Assembly (NCBI RefSeq): GCF_000765475.1
Contig: NZ_JRHO01000005.1
Location: 102,460-166,459 of the forward strand
From: Methanococcoides methylutens
GTDB lineage: Archaea > Halobacteriota > Methanosarcinia > Methanosarcinales > Methanosarcinaceae
Direction of reading: 5' to 3'
DNA length: 64,000 nt
The notes under the pieces are model-generated. The model made no database searches, was not told the origin of the DNA, and saw only the letters and a list, made by a program, of their open reading frames with translations. Shown here in pieces: positions 26,161-36,142 of this stretch (its first letter is position 1; every line of letters starts with the position of its first letter). Both the position numbers and the translations under genes were made by a program.

Positions 26161-26346
26161 ATGAGTCAGACAGAAGGCTGTATAGCTGTCATCGGATGCA
26201 ATAATTGTGGCAAATGTGATAACATTTGTCCCTACGGAGCTTTACAACGCAGGGACGGAAAGGTAAGCATCGATTATAGCAGATGCACGGTTTGCATGAA
26301 GTGCATCAAAGTCTGTCCTGTAAAAGCTCTTGTCTATGTGGATTGA
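26161..26346 (+). CDS. 2x[4Fe-4S] ferredoxin
   Basis: A 61-residue ferredoxin with two complete cluster motifs, CNNCGKCDNICP and CTVCMKCIKVCP. A soluble single-electron carrier. I use the ATG at 26161; a TTG two codons earlier is possible. It diverges from the radical SAM gene, whose reductive chemistry needs a low-potential electron donor, so a functional link is plausible but not shown. Confidence 0.88.
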   Translation: MSQTEGCIAVIGCNNCGKCDNICPYGALQRRDGKVSIDYSRCTVCMKCIKVCPVKALVYVD

Positions 26347-26499
26347 TCTCTCTTTGAATGTTGTTTTTGATAATTCAATTTTGAATATCAATCCCTTATG
26401 ATTGCTTTTTGAATATCGGGTTTTGGAGATCGTTTTTTGAAATGGTCTTTTTGTTTGTCGTTTTTATCTTTAGCTTGAAAGACTGCTTTCCGGATATTT

Positions 26500-28446
26500 T
26501 CATATAAGTCCTCTGAAGAATATCCTTGAGACTATTGCAGTGACAGTAAAAACGATTATGGAGATCGGCAGTGATTGCCCGAGATCGTACATGAATTGTG
26601 TTCTTTCTCCTCCATTTTCGATCGTGCTTGAAAATCTCACAAGAATTGCTGTAATTAATATCAGGTATATTCCAATTGACAGCATGAACAGGTCCGGTGA
26701 TATTGTCTGATCAAGATTTTCAGGAGATATCTGCGCAGGTCCGGGGACGATGTTCTGGGGAAGTTTTGAAATTCCTTCTGCAACGTTCTGGAGGATCCTG
26801 GAGATAACTTCCGAGAGCGCTATGGTCACACCTGCGATAAGTGGTGCAAATATACAAGCGGTCGTTCTCATTGTTGATGTCATATCATACAATGAGTGCT
26901 TGATGTTCTTCTCCACGGCCTGCAACTCTTTCAGGTGATCAGCAAGTTTGATGATCGCAATACCTGCCGATAGATGACTTTTGTGCACACTTTCCGTGAA
27001 CATGATCATTGTAGTCTGGATCCTGTCCGAATATATATCCTTGAAAGCCCCGAACTCCTCATCGAATATTGCTGAACGTATGTTCGTTCGCATGGTTATC
27101 AGGTTGATGGAGATCCTTTCGAACACTTTTCCGATATGTGATCCTTTCATGGTTTTAGAGGTGTGTGCAAATGATTCTTCCGCAGAACGCCCCTCTGATA
27201 TCCTTCTGCCGAGTATGAACAATGCATCTGCAAATTCACTTTCCATCTTGTGGATATCGTCGCGTATCTTCTTGTATGGTGAATATGCCGCATTCATGTA
27301 GATGGAAAAAGCAATTACTATTCCCCATATGATGAGCAATGTTGGGGGCATTATTCCTTCAAGGGTCGCTGTTGAAATTATGTTCAGGGGATTTCCAAGA
27401 TATGTGTAAATGTAGCCTGAAAAACTGACGAATGCCCCGATCATAATTGCCATGGTAGTTGCAACTTTTCTCTTTTTCCTTATGTCCTTTAGTTGGGGGT
27501 GGCTTTCCGGAATGGCCTGGGGAAGAAATGTTGCCGGTCGCTGCATCAGGATATATTCAGCGTACACAAAAGTCGCAAGTGGCAGTATCACATTGTAGAG
27601 TACTACAAGGGTGAAAGCATCGAACCTTATTCCTACAACTGTAATTGCAGGAAGTAATGCCACAAGTGCCAGGGGAATAAGTATGAAGATCGAATACAGG
27701 ACGTATGTTGGGGTCTTCAGGCGTGCTGCATACTGTTCCATCATTTCCTTTGTACCATCCAGTACGATGTCAAGGGCACGGTTTAGTGTAATAACTCTCT
27801 GGGCTTCATCAGGTTCGCTGGTTGAACTTTTGATCAGGTGAAGGGAACGTTTGAAATGTTCACTGTTCTTTCCCCACATCTCTGCAAAATCCAGCAATGC
27901 ATCATCCATGCTTGAATACATGCGCACCTGAAGGTTCCAGAGCATCTTCCTGAGATCATTTGCAAGTGGCCTGTTTGAGTTCAGTGCAGCAAAATGGATT
28001 GCTTTTTCCATGTTAGAGACCAGCCTCATGGACATTACCACGTAGCTCAGGACCTCGGGTATGTCTCCTATGGATCGTATTTTCATGTACTTAGCATGTA
28101 TCTTCACATATTCGCTCAGGTAGAGCAGTATTCCGAAGGGTACAAGCAATGTCATCAAAGCTACGAATGTCAGTACCGTTGGGTTGAATGTGGTGATCTG
28201 GAACAGTACTGCATCCATGATGAGGAATAAGATAAGGGCCATCAACGAACCTGCGTAAGAGAAAAGCACGGTTTCGAATGGTTCGATCACAAATCCTGTA
28301 AAGATTATCGCATCCCTGTATTCCTGACTGACCGATCCTTCTGCCTTTTTAGAAAAAGCATCAATGTCTTTTATGAATCTGGAAAAGTGAAGTGATGTGA
28401 ACTTGCACCCACGCACATACCAGTTCTCTGACATTCCTGTTCCCAT
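26500..28446 (-). CDS. Type IV pilus assembly membrane protein (TadC/ArlJ family)
   Basis: A 648-residue polytopic protein with two type II secretion F domains (around SYVVMSMRLVSNMEKAIHFA and FILGRRISEGRSAEESFAHT) separated by membrane spans: the archaeal long form of TadC/PilC. It would form the membrane platform on which the adjacent ATPase drives pilin assembly. The start at ATG 28446 lies 4 nt after the ATPase stop, with a GAGGAG ribosome-binding site inside the ATPase end, so the two are translationally coupled. Pilin genes are not in the window; a prepilin peptidase gene lies at 43063. Confidence 0.9.
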   Translation of the reverse strand: MGTGMSENWYVRGCKFTSLHFSRFIKDIDAFSKKAEGSVSQEYRDAIIFTGFVIEPFETVLFSYAGSLMALILFLIMDAVLFQITTFNPTVLTFVALMTLLVPFGILLYLSEYVKIHAKYMKIRSIGDIPEVLSYVVMSMRLVSNMEKAIHFAALNSNRPLANDLRKMLWNLQVRMYSSMDDALLDFAEMWGKNSEHFKRSLHLIKSSTSEPDEAQRVITLNRALDIVLDGTKEMMEQYAARLKTPTYVLYSIFILIPLALVALLPAITVVGIRFDAFTLVVLYNVILPLATFVYAEYILMQRPATFLPQAIPESHPQLKDIRKKRKVATTMAIMIGAFVSFSGYIYTYLGNPLNIISTATLEGIMPPTLLIIWGIVIAFSIYMNAAYSPYKKIRDDIHKMESEFADALFILGRRISEGRSAEESFAHTSKTMKGSHIGKVFERISINLITMRTNIRSAIFDEEFGAFKDIYSDRIQTTMIMFTESVHKSHLSAGIAIIKLADHLKELQAVEKNIKHSLYDMTSTMRTTACIFAPLIAGVTIALSEVISRILQNVAEGISKLPQNIVPGPAQISPENLDQTISPDLFMLSIGIYLILITAILVRFSSTIENGGERTQFMYDLGQSLPISIIVFTVTAIVSRIFFRGLI

Positions 28447-28450
28447 TTTA

Positions 28451-30799
28451 TCACTCCTCTTGGATTCTGGTGGAGGTGAAATTATCAAACCAACTGTTCC
28501 ATTTATCATAGACTCTTTCATAGTCCGGTCCATGGGGGCTGTTCTTTTCCATATCCATGTACAGCCAGAATATATTGTTTGCTTTGCTCACCATATCTGC
28601 TTCCACAAGTCTGGAATCCAGTGAACCCGCATGGGCAATTTTCTGTTTTATCCTTGCTCTTATGCGTATGTTGAGCGATGCCTCATCAATAGAGATTCCC
28701 CATTTGCGTGCGATCTTCTCAATAAGCTGGGATTGTCCCCTGTCCAGTATGTCTGTGGGGATCAATGAGTCATCAGCAGCACTGTATCGCATGATCTCTG
28801 TAAATATCTCCTCCGGGTCAGCATCCTCATCCCAGGCAGTGGTAACCTCTGAGATCTGTGTGAGCCTGCGTTTCTTGCTCATGCCTCCTCCGACCCGTGT
28901 GTTGGTACAGACCACCACTGCATCAGTTGACTTGAAAGATGCAGGTGGTACTCCAAGGGTGTGCACTATACGCTCATAAACCGCTCTTGTGGATGCTCCG
29001 TGTATGGTTCCCAGGACAGAATTGCCTGCTGTACCTACCTGCATTGCTTCATAAAGCACTTTGACCTCAGGTCCCCTGACCTCTCCAATAACAAGCGAGG
29101 AATTTCCAAGACGCAGGGCTGCTCGTAATGCAACATCAGGGCTTACTTCTATACTGGTGTTCAGTATCGATGAGCGTGAGTTCATACCCTGTATCTTCCA
29201 TCCCAGCTGCTGCAGTTCCTCAATGGGGATCTCTCTTGTGTCCTCTATTGTCAGGATACGGTATTTCTGAGGGATCTCCATCATCATTGCAGATAGTAGT
29301 GAGGTCTTGCCTGCTCCTACATCTCCTGCTACAAGTATCGATGCTTCCCCATCCATGAGGAAGCTCAGGAGGCCGGCTGTAAGCGGTGAGATCGATCCGG
29401 TATTGATGAGCTTTGGCAATGTCCATGGCGTTCTTGCATGTTTCCTGAATGCATAAGCAAGTCCATTGGCACTTAGGGGATCACCGATAACGGATACACG
29501 CACTCCAAATTCCGGAAGTTCCATCTCCAGTATGGGTGTTGCTTCTCCGAAAGGTCTGCCGCTAATAGCCCGGAATCTTGAGACCATGGAGTCCAGGTCG
29601 TCCTGTGAAAGAAAAATGTTGGTGATACATTCATCTCCATCCACTACCACATGGACCGGGTTGATGTCTGCAGGTGCGTTCACATAGACATCAGTGATCT
29701 TCGGGTCTGAAAGCACATCTTCCAGTATTCCCAGTCCGGTGGTGTATTTTGCAAGAATGTCAGAATATGTCCTCATTTCAAGTGGGTTAAGCGTTATCCC
29801 ATGAACATTTGAATCCTCTTCAAGCATCTGTTTCCCGATCCTGCGAATATATTCTCTTGAGTTCACAGGATCTGCGAAGTTCATGTTGTCAGGGCGGAAC
29901 CTTATCAGCTTTTTCCTGACCCTTTCGATAAGGCCGAGGTCTTCATGCTTCAGGTTGTATTCAAGGGGAATTGCCATGTACAGCTTTTCAGGTCGGTCCG
30001 TCATCTCATATATGGAGATCTGAAGCATCCTTCCATCATTGTTCCTGACGTCATAGCATTCCATGAATTGGGTATTCTCGGGTGGTTCCGTATATATACG
30101 GGATGATGAAAAGGCGGGTCTTACGTGAGGCTTGATCTGTTTATCGTAATCATACTCAATTCGATCATTATCATTGCTACCAATGCTACCAATGCTATCA
30201 TCTTTGTCAGGATCGATGTCATTGTCGCAGACACTTTCACAGGTAATGTCGATGTTAAGTTCAGAAGCTATGTCCTGCATTTCCCTGATAATTGAGTGGT
30301 AGTTTGCAATACATCCGGGGCATTCCTGGTGGTCAGGAATCTTCATCATTTCAATGTCGCTCTTTTTTAGGAGTTTGTATGATGCCGTAGGTTCACTCTT
30401 TGAGCAACTGATGATATTATTTACCAGTTCTTTTCTATGGTGCAGGCAGTCGGCATGTTCTCTGTGTGAACAATTGCATGTGACTCGAACATTATTATAA
30501 TTTGCAAGAGTATCTCCCAGCTTTGCAAGTTCATAAAGGGTAGCAAGTTCCTTTCCTTCATAATCTCGCTCGTAAAGATGAGAAAGAATAAGCCTGTTGG
30601 ATATGGGTTCTGTAAGTATGATGTTGAATATCATCTCAAGGCAGACTGGATCATTAAGGGTGGAATTGTGACTGCATTGAGAACAATTTATCTCTATGGT
30701 CCTCTGGTTCTTCGTCTGGCGGACCTTGTACTGACAGATATTTTCAGATTCGGGTTTCCTTTTTCGGATCGGATTGTGCAAATAACTTAGGAGTTTCAC
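28451..30799 (-). CDS. Type II/IV secretion ATPase (TadA/ArlI/PilB-like) with Cys-rich N terminus
   Basis: A 782-residue assembly ATPase. Walker A is VAGDVGAGKTSLL, the Asp box is RILTIEDTREIPI, Walker B lies in SLVIGEVRGPEV, and the His box is LGTIHGAS. The first 220 residues are unusual: many cysteines and histidines (CSQC, CNCSHREHADC, CPGC), followed by an acidic Asp-rich stretch (DNDIDPDKDD). These could form zinc or Fe-S sites. First gene of the pair with the TadC-like protein. Probably powers adhesion pili rather than an archaellum, because no arl genes are around; that is inference. Confidence 0.9.
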   Translation of the reverse strand: MKLLSYLHNPIRKRKPESENICQYKVRQTKNQRTIEINCSQCSHNSTLNDPVCLEMIFNIILTEPISNRLILSHLYERDYEGKELATLYELAKLGDTLANYNNVRVTCNCSHREHADCLHHRKELVNNIISCSKSEPTASYKLLKKSDIEMMKIPDHQECPGCIANYHSIIREMQDIASELNIDITCESVCDNDIDPDKDDSIGSIGSNDNDRIEYDYDKQIKPHVRPAFSSSRIYTEPPENTQFMECYDVRNNDGRMLQISIYEMTDRPEKLYMAIPLEYNLKHEDLGLIERVRKKLIRFRPDNMNFADPVNSREYIRRIGKQMLEEDSNVHGITLNPLEMRTYSDILAKYTTGLGILEDVLSDPKITDVYVNAPADINPVHVVVDGDECITNIFLSQDDLDSMVSRFRAISGRPFGEATPILEMELPEFGVRVSVIGDPLSANGLAYAFRKHARTPWTLPKLINTGSISPLTAGLLSFLMDGEASILVAGDVGAGKTSLLSAMMMEIPQKYRILTIEDTREIPIEELQQLGWKIQGMNSRSSILNTSIEVSPDVALRAALRLGNSSLVIGEVRGPEVKVLYEAMQVGTAGNSVLGTIHGASTRAVYERIVHTLGVPPASFKSTDAVVVCTNTRVGGGMSKKRRLTQISEVTTAWDEDADPEEIFTEIMRYSAADDSLIPTDILDRGQSQLIEKIARKWGISIDEASLNIRIRARIKQKIAHAGSLDSRLVEADMVSKANNIFWLYMDMEKNSPHGPDYERVYDKWNSWFDNFTSTRIQEE

Positions 30800-31039
30800 G
30801 TTTTTTATCCTTGGATGATTTGCACAAGCATATTGTCAGCAATTATTAAAATATTCCTAGATTCTTTAGTCTTCATATAAATTTAATACTGGTTCTATAA
30901 TGTAAGGTAGATTCAGTTGCTAAAAATGGGTGAAGAAAGGCAGGAATTCTGATAATTCAGTTTATTTCCTTTCTTCTTTTTGTCGGCTCAGTTCAGACTA
31001 CTGTTGATCAGGGCTGAAGTGCCCTTATGTTCAGATCGC

Positions 31040-32470
31040 TCAAACGATCGGATGGTCGTTCTTGTCTCCCCTTCCAATTCCCTTGTACACAAAACCATTA
31101 TTGATGTACGTGTCCGGATCCACAACATTTCTTCCATCGACAATTACTGTATTTTCCTTTCCGGTCAACTGCTTTAGTTGTTCTGGTCCAAGTTCAAAGT
31201 AACCTGAATGCCCTGTCATTATTGCAATAACATCTGCATCTTTTACAACTTTATTAAGGTCCTTTATGATCTCAACGTTCGGGTAACTCAGAACATGCGG
31301 GTCGTGTACTAAAACCTCTGCTCCATCCTCTAACAGAAGGTCCCTGTAAGGCTCTGAAGGCGGGTTACGTGCATCGTCGGAATCATTGAGAAATGCCCAT
31401 CCAAGAATAGCTACCTTTGAACCTTTCACTTTCTTATCGATTCGTTCTAAGGCTTCGCTAGTAAGGTGATGCATGTGTTTTGGCATGAAGTCATTTACCT
31501 TTCTTGCAAGTACAAAAATGGAATCCATATCCTCCGGGTAATCCAGTGTTCCTTCGCTGGTTGTAACTCCTCTTTCGAGGTGGTATGTATCCTTGGTCAG
31601 GCAATGCCCTCCCACTCCTGCGCCGGGGTAAAGTATTGCACGTGTGATCCCTTCACCTTTGAGGCTATCGATCCCTGCTCTCACATCGTAAACATTTATC
31701 CCCATGGCTTCACAGTACAATGCCAGTTGGTTAATGGCTGCTATCTGCAGGTCCCTGAATGTGTTTTCCGCGGTTTTGGTGACCTCTGCAGCTCTTGCTG
31801 TCATTGGTATGATCTTGCCTTTTGTGAGTACCGGGCTGTAAAGTTCCACGGCGCGCTTTGTACTGGCTTCATCGATGCCACCTACAATGCGGTCATGTTC
31901 CTGTATGTTCTTCAGCAGGCGGCCTACCATGACTCTTTCCGGTGCATGTGCAAGTGCAAAGTCCTCGCCGGCTGTAAGTCCGGATTCCTCTTCAAGGATC
32001 TGCCTGGCAAGTGTATCTGTAGTTCCGGGGGTGATGGTAGATTCCAGTACTACGAGCATACCTTCTTTCAGGTATTTTCCTACATTTCTTATGCCGTCAG
32101 TAAGTGCACTAAAATCTGGCTGGAGGCTTGCAGGGTCTGAGAAAGGTGTTTGTATTGCAAGTGTAACTGCATCGAGTTCGGATATTCTTGAAAAGTCCGG
32201 TGTGCATTCGAACTTGCCCTCGTCAACTACGTTCTTTAGCAGCTCTTCAAGGCCGGGTTCCTCTCCTTTTAAAGGACTCTCTCCATTGTTGAGCATCTCG
32301 ATCTTGTAACCGGAACTTTTGGAGTCCCTCTGGAATCCCAGAATATGGTCAAATTTATCGGAGTTGGCAAAAAGAGCAGCTGCAGGAATTCCCACGTATC
32401 CCATTCCAAGCACTCCTATCTTTTTGATAGGACCTCTGTTTTCAAGGATTGAACCTAATTTATTTGTCAT
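31040..32470 (-). CDS. Nucleotide-sugar dehydrogenase (UDP-ManNAc dehydrogenase-like)
   Basis: Oxidises a UDP-sugar at C6 to the uronic acid, twice using NAD+. The 476-residue protein has the Rossmann motif GVLGMGYVGIP, the ESTITPGTT block, the central GDH domain, and the catalytic cysteine in GAGVGGHCLTKD. The length and the ESTITPGTTDTL block fit the WecC/UDP-N-acetylmannosamine dehydrogenase type. The start is set at ATG 32470. Likely supplies sugars for S-layer glycans. Monocistronic as far as can be seen. Confidence 0.88.
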   Translation of the reverse strand: MTNKLGSILENRGPIKKIGVLGMGYVGIPAAALFANSDKFDHILGFQRDSKSSGYKIEMLNNGESPLKGEEPGLEELLKNVVDEGKFECTPDFSRISELDAVTLAIQTPFSDPASLQPDFSALTDGIRNVGKYLKEGMLVVLESTITPGTTDTLARQILEEESGLTAGEDFALAHAPERVMVGRLLKNIQEHDRIVGGIDEASTKRAVELYSPVLTKGKIIPMTARAAEVTKTAENTFRDLQIAAINQLALYCEAMGINVYDVRAGIDSLKGEGITRAILYPGAGVGGHCLTKDTYHLERGVTTSEGTLDYPEDMDSIFVLARKVNDFMPKHMHHLTSEALERIDKKVKGSKVAILGWAFLNDSDDARNPPSEPYRDLLLEDGAEVLVHDPHVLSYPNVEIIKDLNKVVKDADVIAIMTGHSGYFELGPEQLKQLTGKENTVIVDGRNVVDPDTYINNGFVYKGIGRGDKNDHPIV

Positions 32471-32564
32471 GGTTACCACTATCTCAATTTTATATTAATG
32501 TATATACAAGTACCATAATATATATTCATTAAATAGTATTTAGTCTTTTCAAGTAAACGATCTA

Positions 32565-33452
32565 TCACTTGATGAGGCCTTTAGATGAAAGGACAGAATT
32601 AACAGCATCAACCAGCTTTGTTCTTTTCTCAAAGGTTGAACTGATCGTTTCTGTCACTCTAAGGATCGGTACTCTGTATCTTGTTGCGATAATGTAACTT
32701 ATTAGGGCCAGGACAATGCCTCCGATCATATCAGTTATCCAGTGTATTCCGAGATAGAGTATCGTAAATTGAATAGCAACTGTGGTTGCCAGTGAAAATA
32801 TCTTAAACCTCGTAAGATCGGTTCTGAATATCATCAACATGGCCATGACGGATAATGCTGCATGAAGGCTGGGGAAGCAATTGTCAAGGAATGGGTCTAC
32901 AATTGTAACGCCTTGCAGGATTATGGGACTCAGGTCATACAGCAGGGGGGCAACGTTTGGCAATGTAAAACCTGTTACAGGCACAGGTACATAAATGTAA
33001 AATGGCAGAGCTACCAGATAGATCGTGACGAAAGCTATGGTATATTCCTGCAATACTTCAAGTTTCTGTGTGTGCATTAGCAACAGGAATGTGAAGATCA
33101 ACAGGAAAGAAAATCCGATCAAATATATGGCTGCACTGGCATATGTCAGCATAGGACTTGCAAAAATCTGGAAATAAGCGACTGCATCACCTTCGATGAG
33201 TATCATATATTTCGCATAGTTGGTGTATGCTCCTTTATCCAGAAAATTTACAATTACAAGCTGTGATTTCACAAGAATATATACAAAACATGCTGATATT
33301 AAATATGGTAATTTATCTAGAGATAGCATCCATCTGTAGTTATTTTTACCATTATTTTTGAAATCTTCCGGCACAAAGATATAATACGCCACAGCTATCA
33401 TACAGATCAGTATTGGCGTCATTATTAGAGACATTAGATATGAAGCTGTCAT
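32565..33452 (-). CDS. PAP2-family membrane phosphatase
   Basis: A 295-residue integral membrane protein with about six or more spans. The C-terminal half has the PAP2 signatures CFPSLHAALS (general acid His) and GIHWITDMIGG (nucleophilic His plus Asp). The layout resembles inositolphosphorylceramide synthase/AUR1-type PAP2 proteins, which act on lipid phosphates at the outer face of the membrane. A role in polyprenyl phosphate recycling or lipid head-group exchange is possible. Confidence 0.8.
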   Translation of the reverse strand: MTASYLMSLIMTPILICMIAVAYYIFVPEDFKNNGKNNYRWMLSLDKLPYLISACFVYILVKSQLVIVNFLDKGAYTNYAKYMILIEGDAVAYFQIFASPMLTYASAAIYLIGFSFLLIFTFLLLMHTQKLEVLQEYTIAFVTIYLVALPFYIYVPVPVTGFTLPNVAPLLYDLSPIILQGVTIVDPFLDNCFPSLHAALSVMAMLMIFRTDLTRFKIFSLATTVAIQFTILYLGIHWITDMIGGIVLALISYIIATRYRVPILRVTETISSTFEKRTKLVDAVNSVLSSKGLIK

Positions 33453-33709
33453 TTCCTATCCATCCGTGTCGTTCAATAAATCGATCCGACAGGCTCTAAT
33501 TAAGCATATTCCGGGTATAAATGGTTTATGTACATCTAATCAAAATGATGCTCAATAATAAAATAATACTTTTAAAATAAATAATGTTAAAATAAGTTCT
33601 GATATGCAGGAAGCGATGTAAATATTTGATTTAAGGATTTGATGTAAGGGTATGTTACATGAGTTGCCAAAAAACATTCATGTAACAAGTATGTCTTATA
33701 CAGCTTAGA

Positions 33710-33913
33710 TCATTTCTTTTGTTCTTTTTTTTTCTGAACTATTTTTTCCATCTTTTTAGCCCACATATCTTCGTTCATATCAGTGTACTCGCATTCAAGA
33801 TAGTGTTCAACAGCGATGGTTAGTGCTTCTTTTGTAGATGAGCTGTTGCATTTTTTCTTTAATTCCTGTAGTTGCTCTTCTGCAAGGACCGTTTGTGCGT
33901 GTACTATCTTCAT
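33710..33913 (-). CDS. DUF5371-like small protein
   Basis: A 67-residue protein: MKIVHAQTVLAEEQLQELK, then SSTKEALTIAVEHYLECEY and a Lys-rich C-terminal tail. The middle looks like a ribbon-helix-helix or antitoxin-type helix pair (TKEALTIAVEHYL). I recall the pattern from the methanogen family DUF5371. No toxin-like partner is adjacent. Function unknown. Confidence 0.65.
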   Translation of the reverse strand: MKIVHAQTVLAEEQLQELKKKCNSSSTKEALTIAVEHYLECEYTDMNEDMWAKKMEKIVQKKKEQKK

Positions 33914-34093
33914 ATGGTTTTCTCCTGTTTTGAAGTGGTTAACTCTAATGCCCCCTCATAATTATAATTATATATAATCTTGTCGAATTCCACTTATGGG
34001 AAGTTTAGTTTTCAAATGATCAACGAGGTTCCTTTGTCTAGCATTTTAACCAATAAGTTTAAAAGAATGATCGACATTACAGGAGTATCGCGA

Positions 34094-34171
34094 GGGCGTG
34101 TGGCCTAGCCAGGATATGGCGGCAGCCTCCTAAGCTGTAAACCAGGGGTTCAAATCCCTTCACGCCCGCCA
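34094..34171 (+). tRNA. tRNA-Arg(CCT)
   Basis: 78 nt including encoded CCA. The acceptor stem GGGCGTG pairs with CACGCCC, discriminator G, anticodon loop CTCCTAA with anticodon CCT (reads AGG), T loop TTCAAAT. A single gene 37 nt upstream of the acetyltransferase. Confidence 0.93.
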
Positions 34172-34208
34172 TTATTCTATCATTTTTACAAATAAAGGAG
34201 CTTGCATC

Positions 34209-34661
34209 TTGATTAGGAAAGCTGAACTAAAAGACGTTGATGCTATCAAAAAGATCATCAATTATTATGCAAGTCAGGACCAGATGCTACCTCGATCGGT
34301 CAGTGAACTCTATGAGGCGATCCGCAATTTCTATGTTTATAAAGTAGAAGGGGAAGTCGTTGGTTGCTGTGGACTGCAGGTGCTATGGGTGGACCTTGCC
34401 GAGGTCCTGTCCTTTGCGATACTTCCGGAATATCGGGGAAAAAGGATCGGTACTCAACTTCTGGATGCATGTCTTAATGATGCCCGGGAACTTGGTGTTA
34501 CAAAAGTATTCACATTGACCTATGCACCTGTTTTTTTTGAGAAGAACGGGTTCAGCCGTGTGGACAAATCTTCCCTTCCTCATAAGATCTGGAGCGGCTG
34601 CATCAAATGCCATAAGTTCCCGGATTGTGATGAGATAGCGCTTTCCATGGATATTTCCTGA
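34209..34661 (+). CDS. GNAT acetyltransferase, ArgA-like
   Basis: A 150-residue GNAT-fold N-acetyltransferase. The acetyl-CoA loop is ILPEYRGKRIGTQLL, and the C-terminal part (FFEKNGFSRVDKSSLPHKIW then CIKCHKFPDCDEIAL) matches the ArgA-like group of N-acetylglutamate synthases. Its substrate may be glutamate in arginine synthesis, in line with argB at 37910, but the loci are separate. The start is TTG at 34209 with AAAGGAG 8 nt upstream. Confidence 0.78.
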   Translation: MIRKAELKDVDAIKKIINYYASQDQMLPRSVSELYEAIRNFYVYKVEGEVVGCCGLQVLWVDLAEVLSFAILPEYRGKRIGTQLLDACLNDARELGVTKVFTLTYAPVFFEKNGFSRVDKSSLPHKIWSGCIKCHKFPDCDEIALSMDIS

Positions 34662-34740
34662 TCTGATAGGCGATGTGTGGTATTTATAAATCGTAAGATA
34701 TATCTGTTGAGCTGGTTTCAGTAACCACGGGATGATCATA

Positions 34741-35676
34741 ATGATAAAGACACGTATCAGAGATTTCATTATTACGAAAGATGACTGGATATTTGCAGTG
34801 GCTGACTACTTTCATCCTGATGGGGTGAGGTGTGTACTAAGGTACGTTCCGGATGAATCCGGTGACCGTCAGCTGAATGGAATGAAGTATCGTAAATATG
34901 ATTTCGATGTTGCTTTTGACTTTATGCGTGAGAACAAACCTGAATGGGTTCAGGATGTGCATATAGTTCCCGAAGATCAGGTCAAAAAAGTTCTTTATCC
35001 TCCTGATCCTGTCCCTGAACTCATAAATCAGGATGAGAGGGTGAAGGCTGTTGCAGATGTGCTACTCAGTGCTGGTATTCCTCTTGAAAAAATGGGCGTT
35101 ACCGGATCGTTCCTTCCTGGGTTGCAAAATAAACAGTCTGATGTTGATTTTGTTGTCTATGGCAATGATTGGTTTAGGGCAAGGGATGCAATTTCAGCTG
35201 CGAAGAAGCAGGGTGGCTTTATCGAGGACATCGATGAGGAAATGTGGCATCGAATATACAACAAGCGCATCCCTGAGATCTCTTATGAGGAATTCATTCT
35301 TCATGAAAAACGCAAGGGTAACAGGGGAATGGTCGGAGGTACCTATTTCGATCTGCTGTTCGTGCGCGACTGGGATCAGATCATTGAGCCACTTTCACGA
35401 GGTACAGACGTTGGTACTATGAGGATCGAAGCAACAGTTACTGACGATGAACTTGCTTTTGATAATCCTTCTGTTTACAAGGTTGACCATGATGAGATCG
35501 ATCATGTGTTGTCATATACTCATACCTATGCAGGGCAGGCTCTGGAGGGAGAGGCTATTGATGCACAGGGTGTCGTCGAACAGGTTGGTGACATTAAGAG
35601 ACTTGTAGTGGGCACTTCCAGAGAGCCAAAGGGTGAGTGGATAAGGTCCCTTACGTTACTTGAAAAGAACAGTTAA
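34741..35676 (+). CDS. Predicted nucleotidyltransferase (COG1665-like)
   Basis: A 311-residue archaeal protein. The centre carries a polymerase-beta-type nucleotidyltransferase motif, GSFLPGLQNKQSDVDFVVYG, with the two metal-binding aspartates of SDVDF. N- and C-terminal parts are not recognised; the C terminus ends in a beta-rich region (VVEQVGDIKRLVVGTSREPK). Substrate unknown. An in-frame ATG at 34732 is an alternative start. Confidence 0.75.
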   Translation: MIKTRIRDFIITKDDWIFAVADYFHPDGVRCVLRYVPDESGDRQLNGMKYRKYDFDVAFDFMRENKPEWVQDVHIVPEDQVKKVLYPPDPVPELINQDERVKAVADVLLSAGIPLEKMGVTGSFLPGLQNKQSDVDFVVYGNDWFRARDAISAAKKQGGFIEDIDEEMWHRIYNKRIPEISYEEFILHEKRKGNRGMVGGTYFDLLFVRDWDQIIEPLSRGTDVGTMRIEATVTDDELAFDNPSVYKVDHDEIDHVLSYTHTYAGQALEGEAIDAQGVVEQVGDIKRLVVGTSREPKGEWIRSLTLLEKNS

Positions 35677-35801
35677 GAATGGGACGCCAGCGTTCCAAAA
35701 TTCATATTTATGTTGTCTTTATCAGAAAGGGATTGTATTAGATAATAAACACTTGGAAAATAAACAATTACAAAAAAAGGTTAACAACGGAGGCAGGAAA
35801 A

Positions 35802-36128
35802 TTAACCTCCTCCTGTTGCCTGGAATACTTCTTCCAATGTGGTTGATTGTGCATCTTCGGCTTGCCTTTTGATACGTTCTTTCATCTCTTCTTCTGAAAT
35901 TGCGTATTCTTTGCCTGCACTTGCTTTTTTATCTGTGATCTGTAGAGTGTCCACCCTGTAATAAAGTTCGGTTGTATCGAGAAGTGCCCATGTGCCTTCA
36001 TCATCTGTTTTGATTTCGGTAATTTCCCCAATGGTATCTGTATTGATATACCTGACATTGCTGCCAATAGTTATTGGGGCACCGTTTACGTCAACAACTA
36101 CATCGGCAACTGAAGCCTCTTCATCCAA
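35802..36128 (-). CDS. DUF2098 protein
   Basis: A 108-residue protein of the methanogen family DUF2098: APITIGSNVRYINTDTIGEITEI then WALLDTTELYYRVDTLQI, a small SH3-like beta barrel, followed by a charged helical tail. It starts 14 nt after the mptA stop on the same strand, so it is probably cotranscribed with that pterin gene. Function unknown. Confidence 0.8.
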   Translation of the reverse strand: MDEEASVADVVVDVNGAPITIGSNVRYINTDTIGEITEIKTDDEGTWALLDTTELYYRVDTLQITDKKASAGKEYAISEEEMKERIKRQAEDAQSTTLEEVFQATGGG

Positions 36129-36142
36129 GATGTGATCTCTCC

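Noticed and set aside
31466..32140. 224-aa plus-strand open frame opposite the nucleotide-sugar dehydrogenase
   Set aside because: Antisense shadow, Cys-rich by reverse translation of the real gene.
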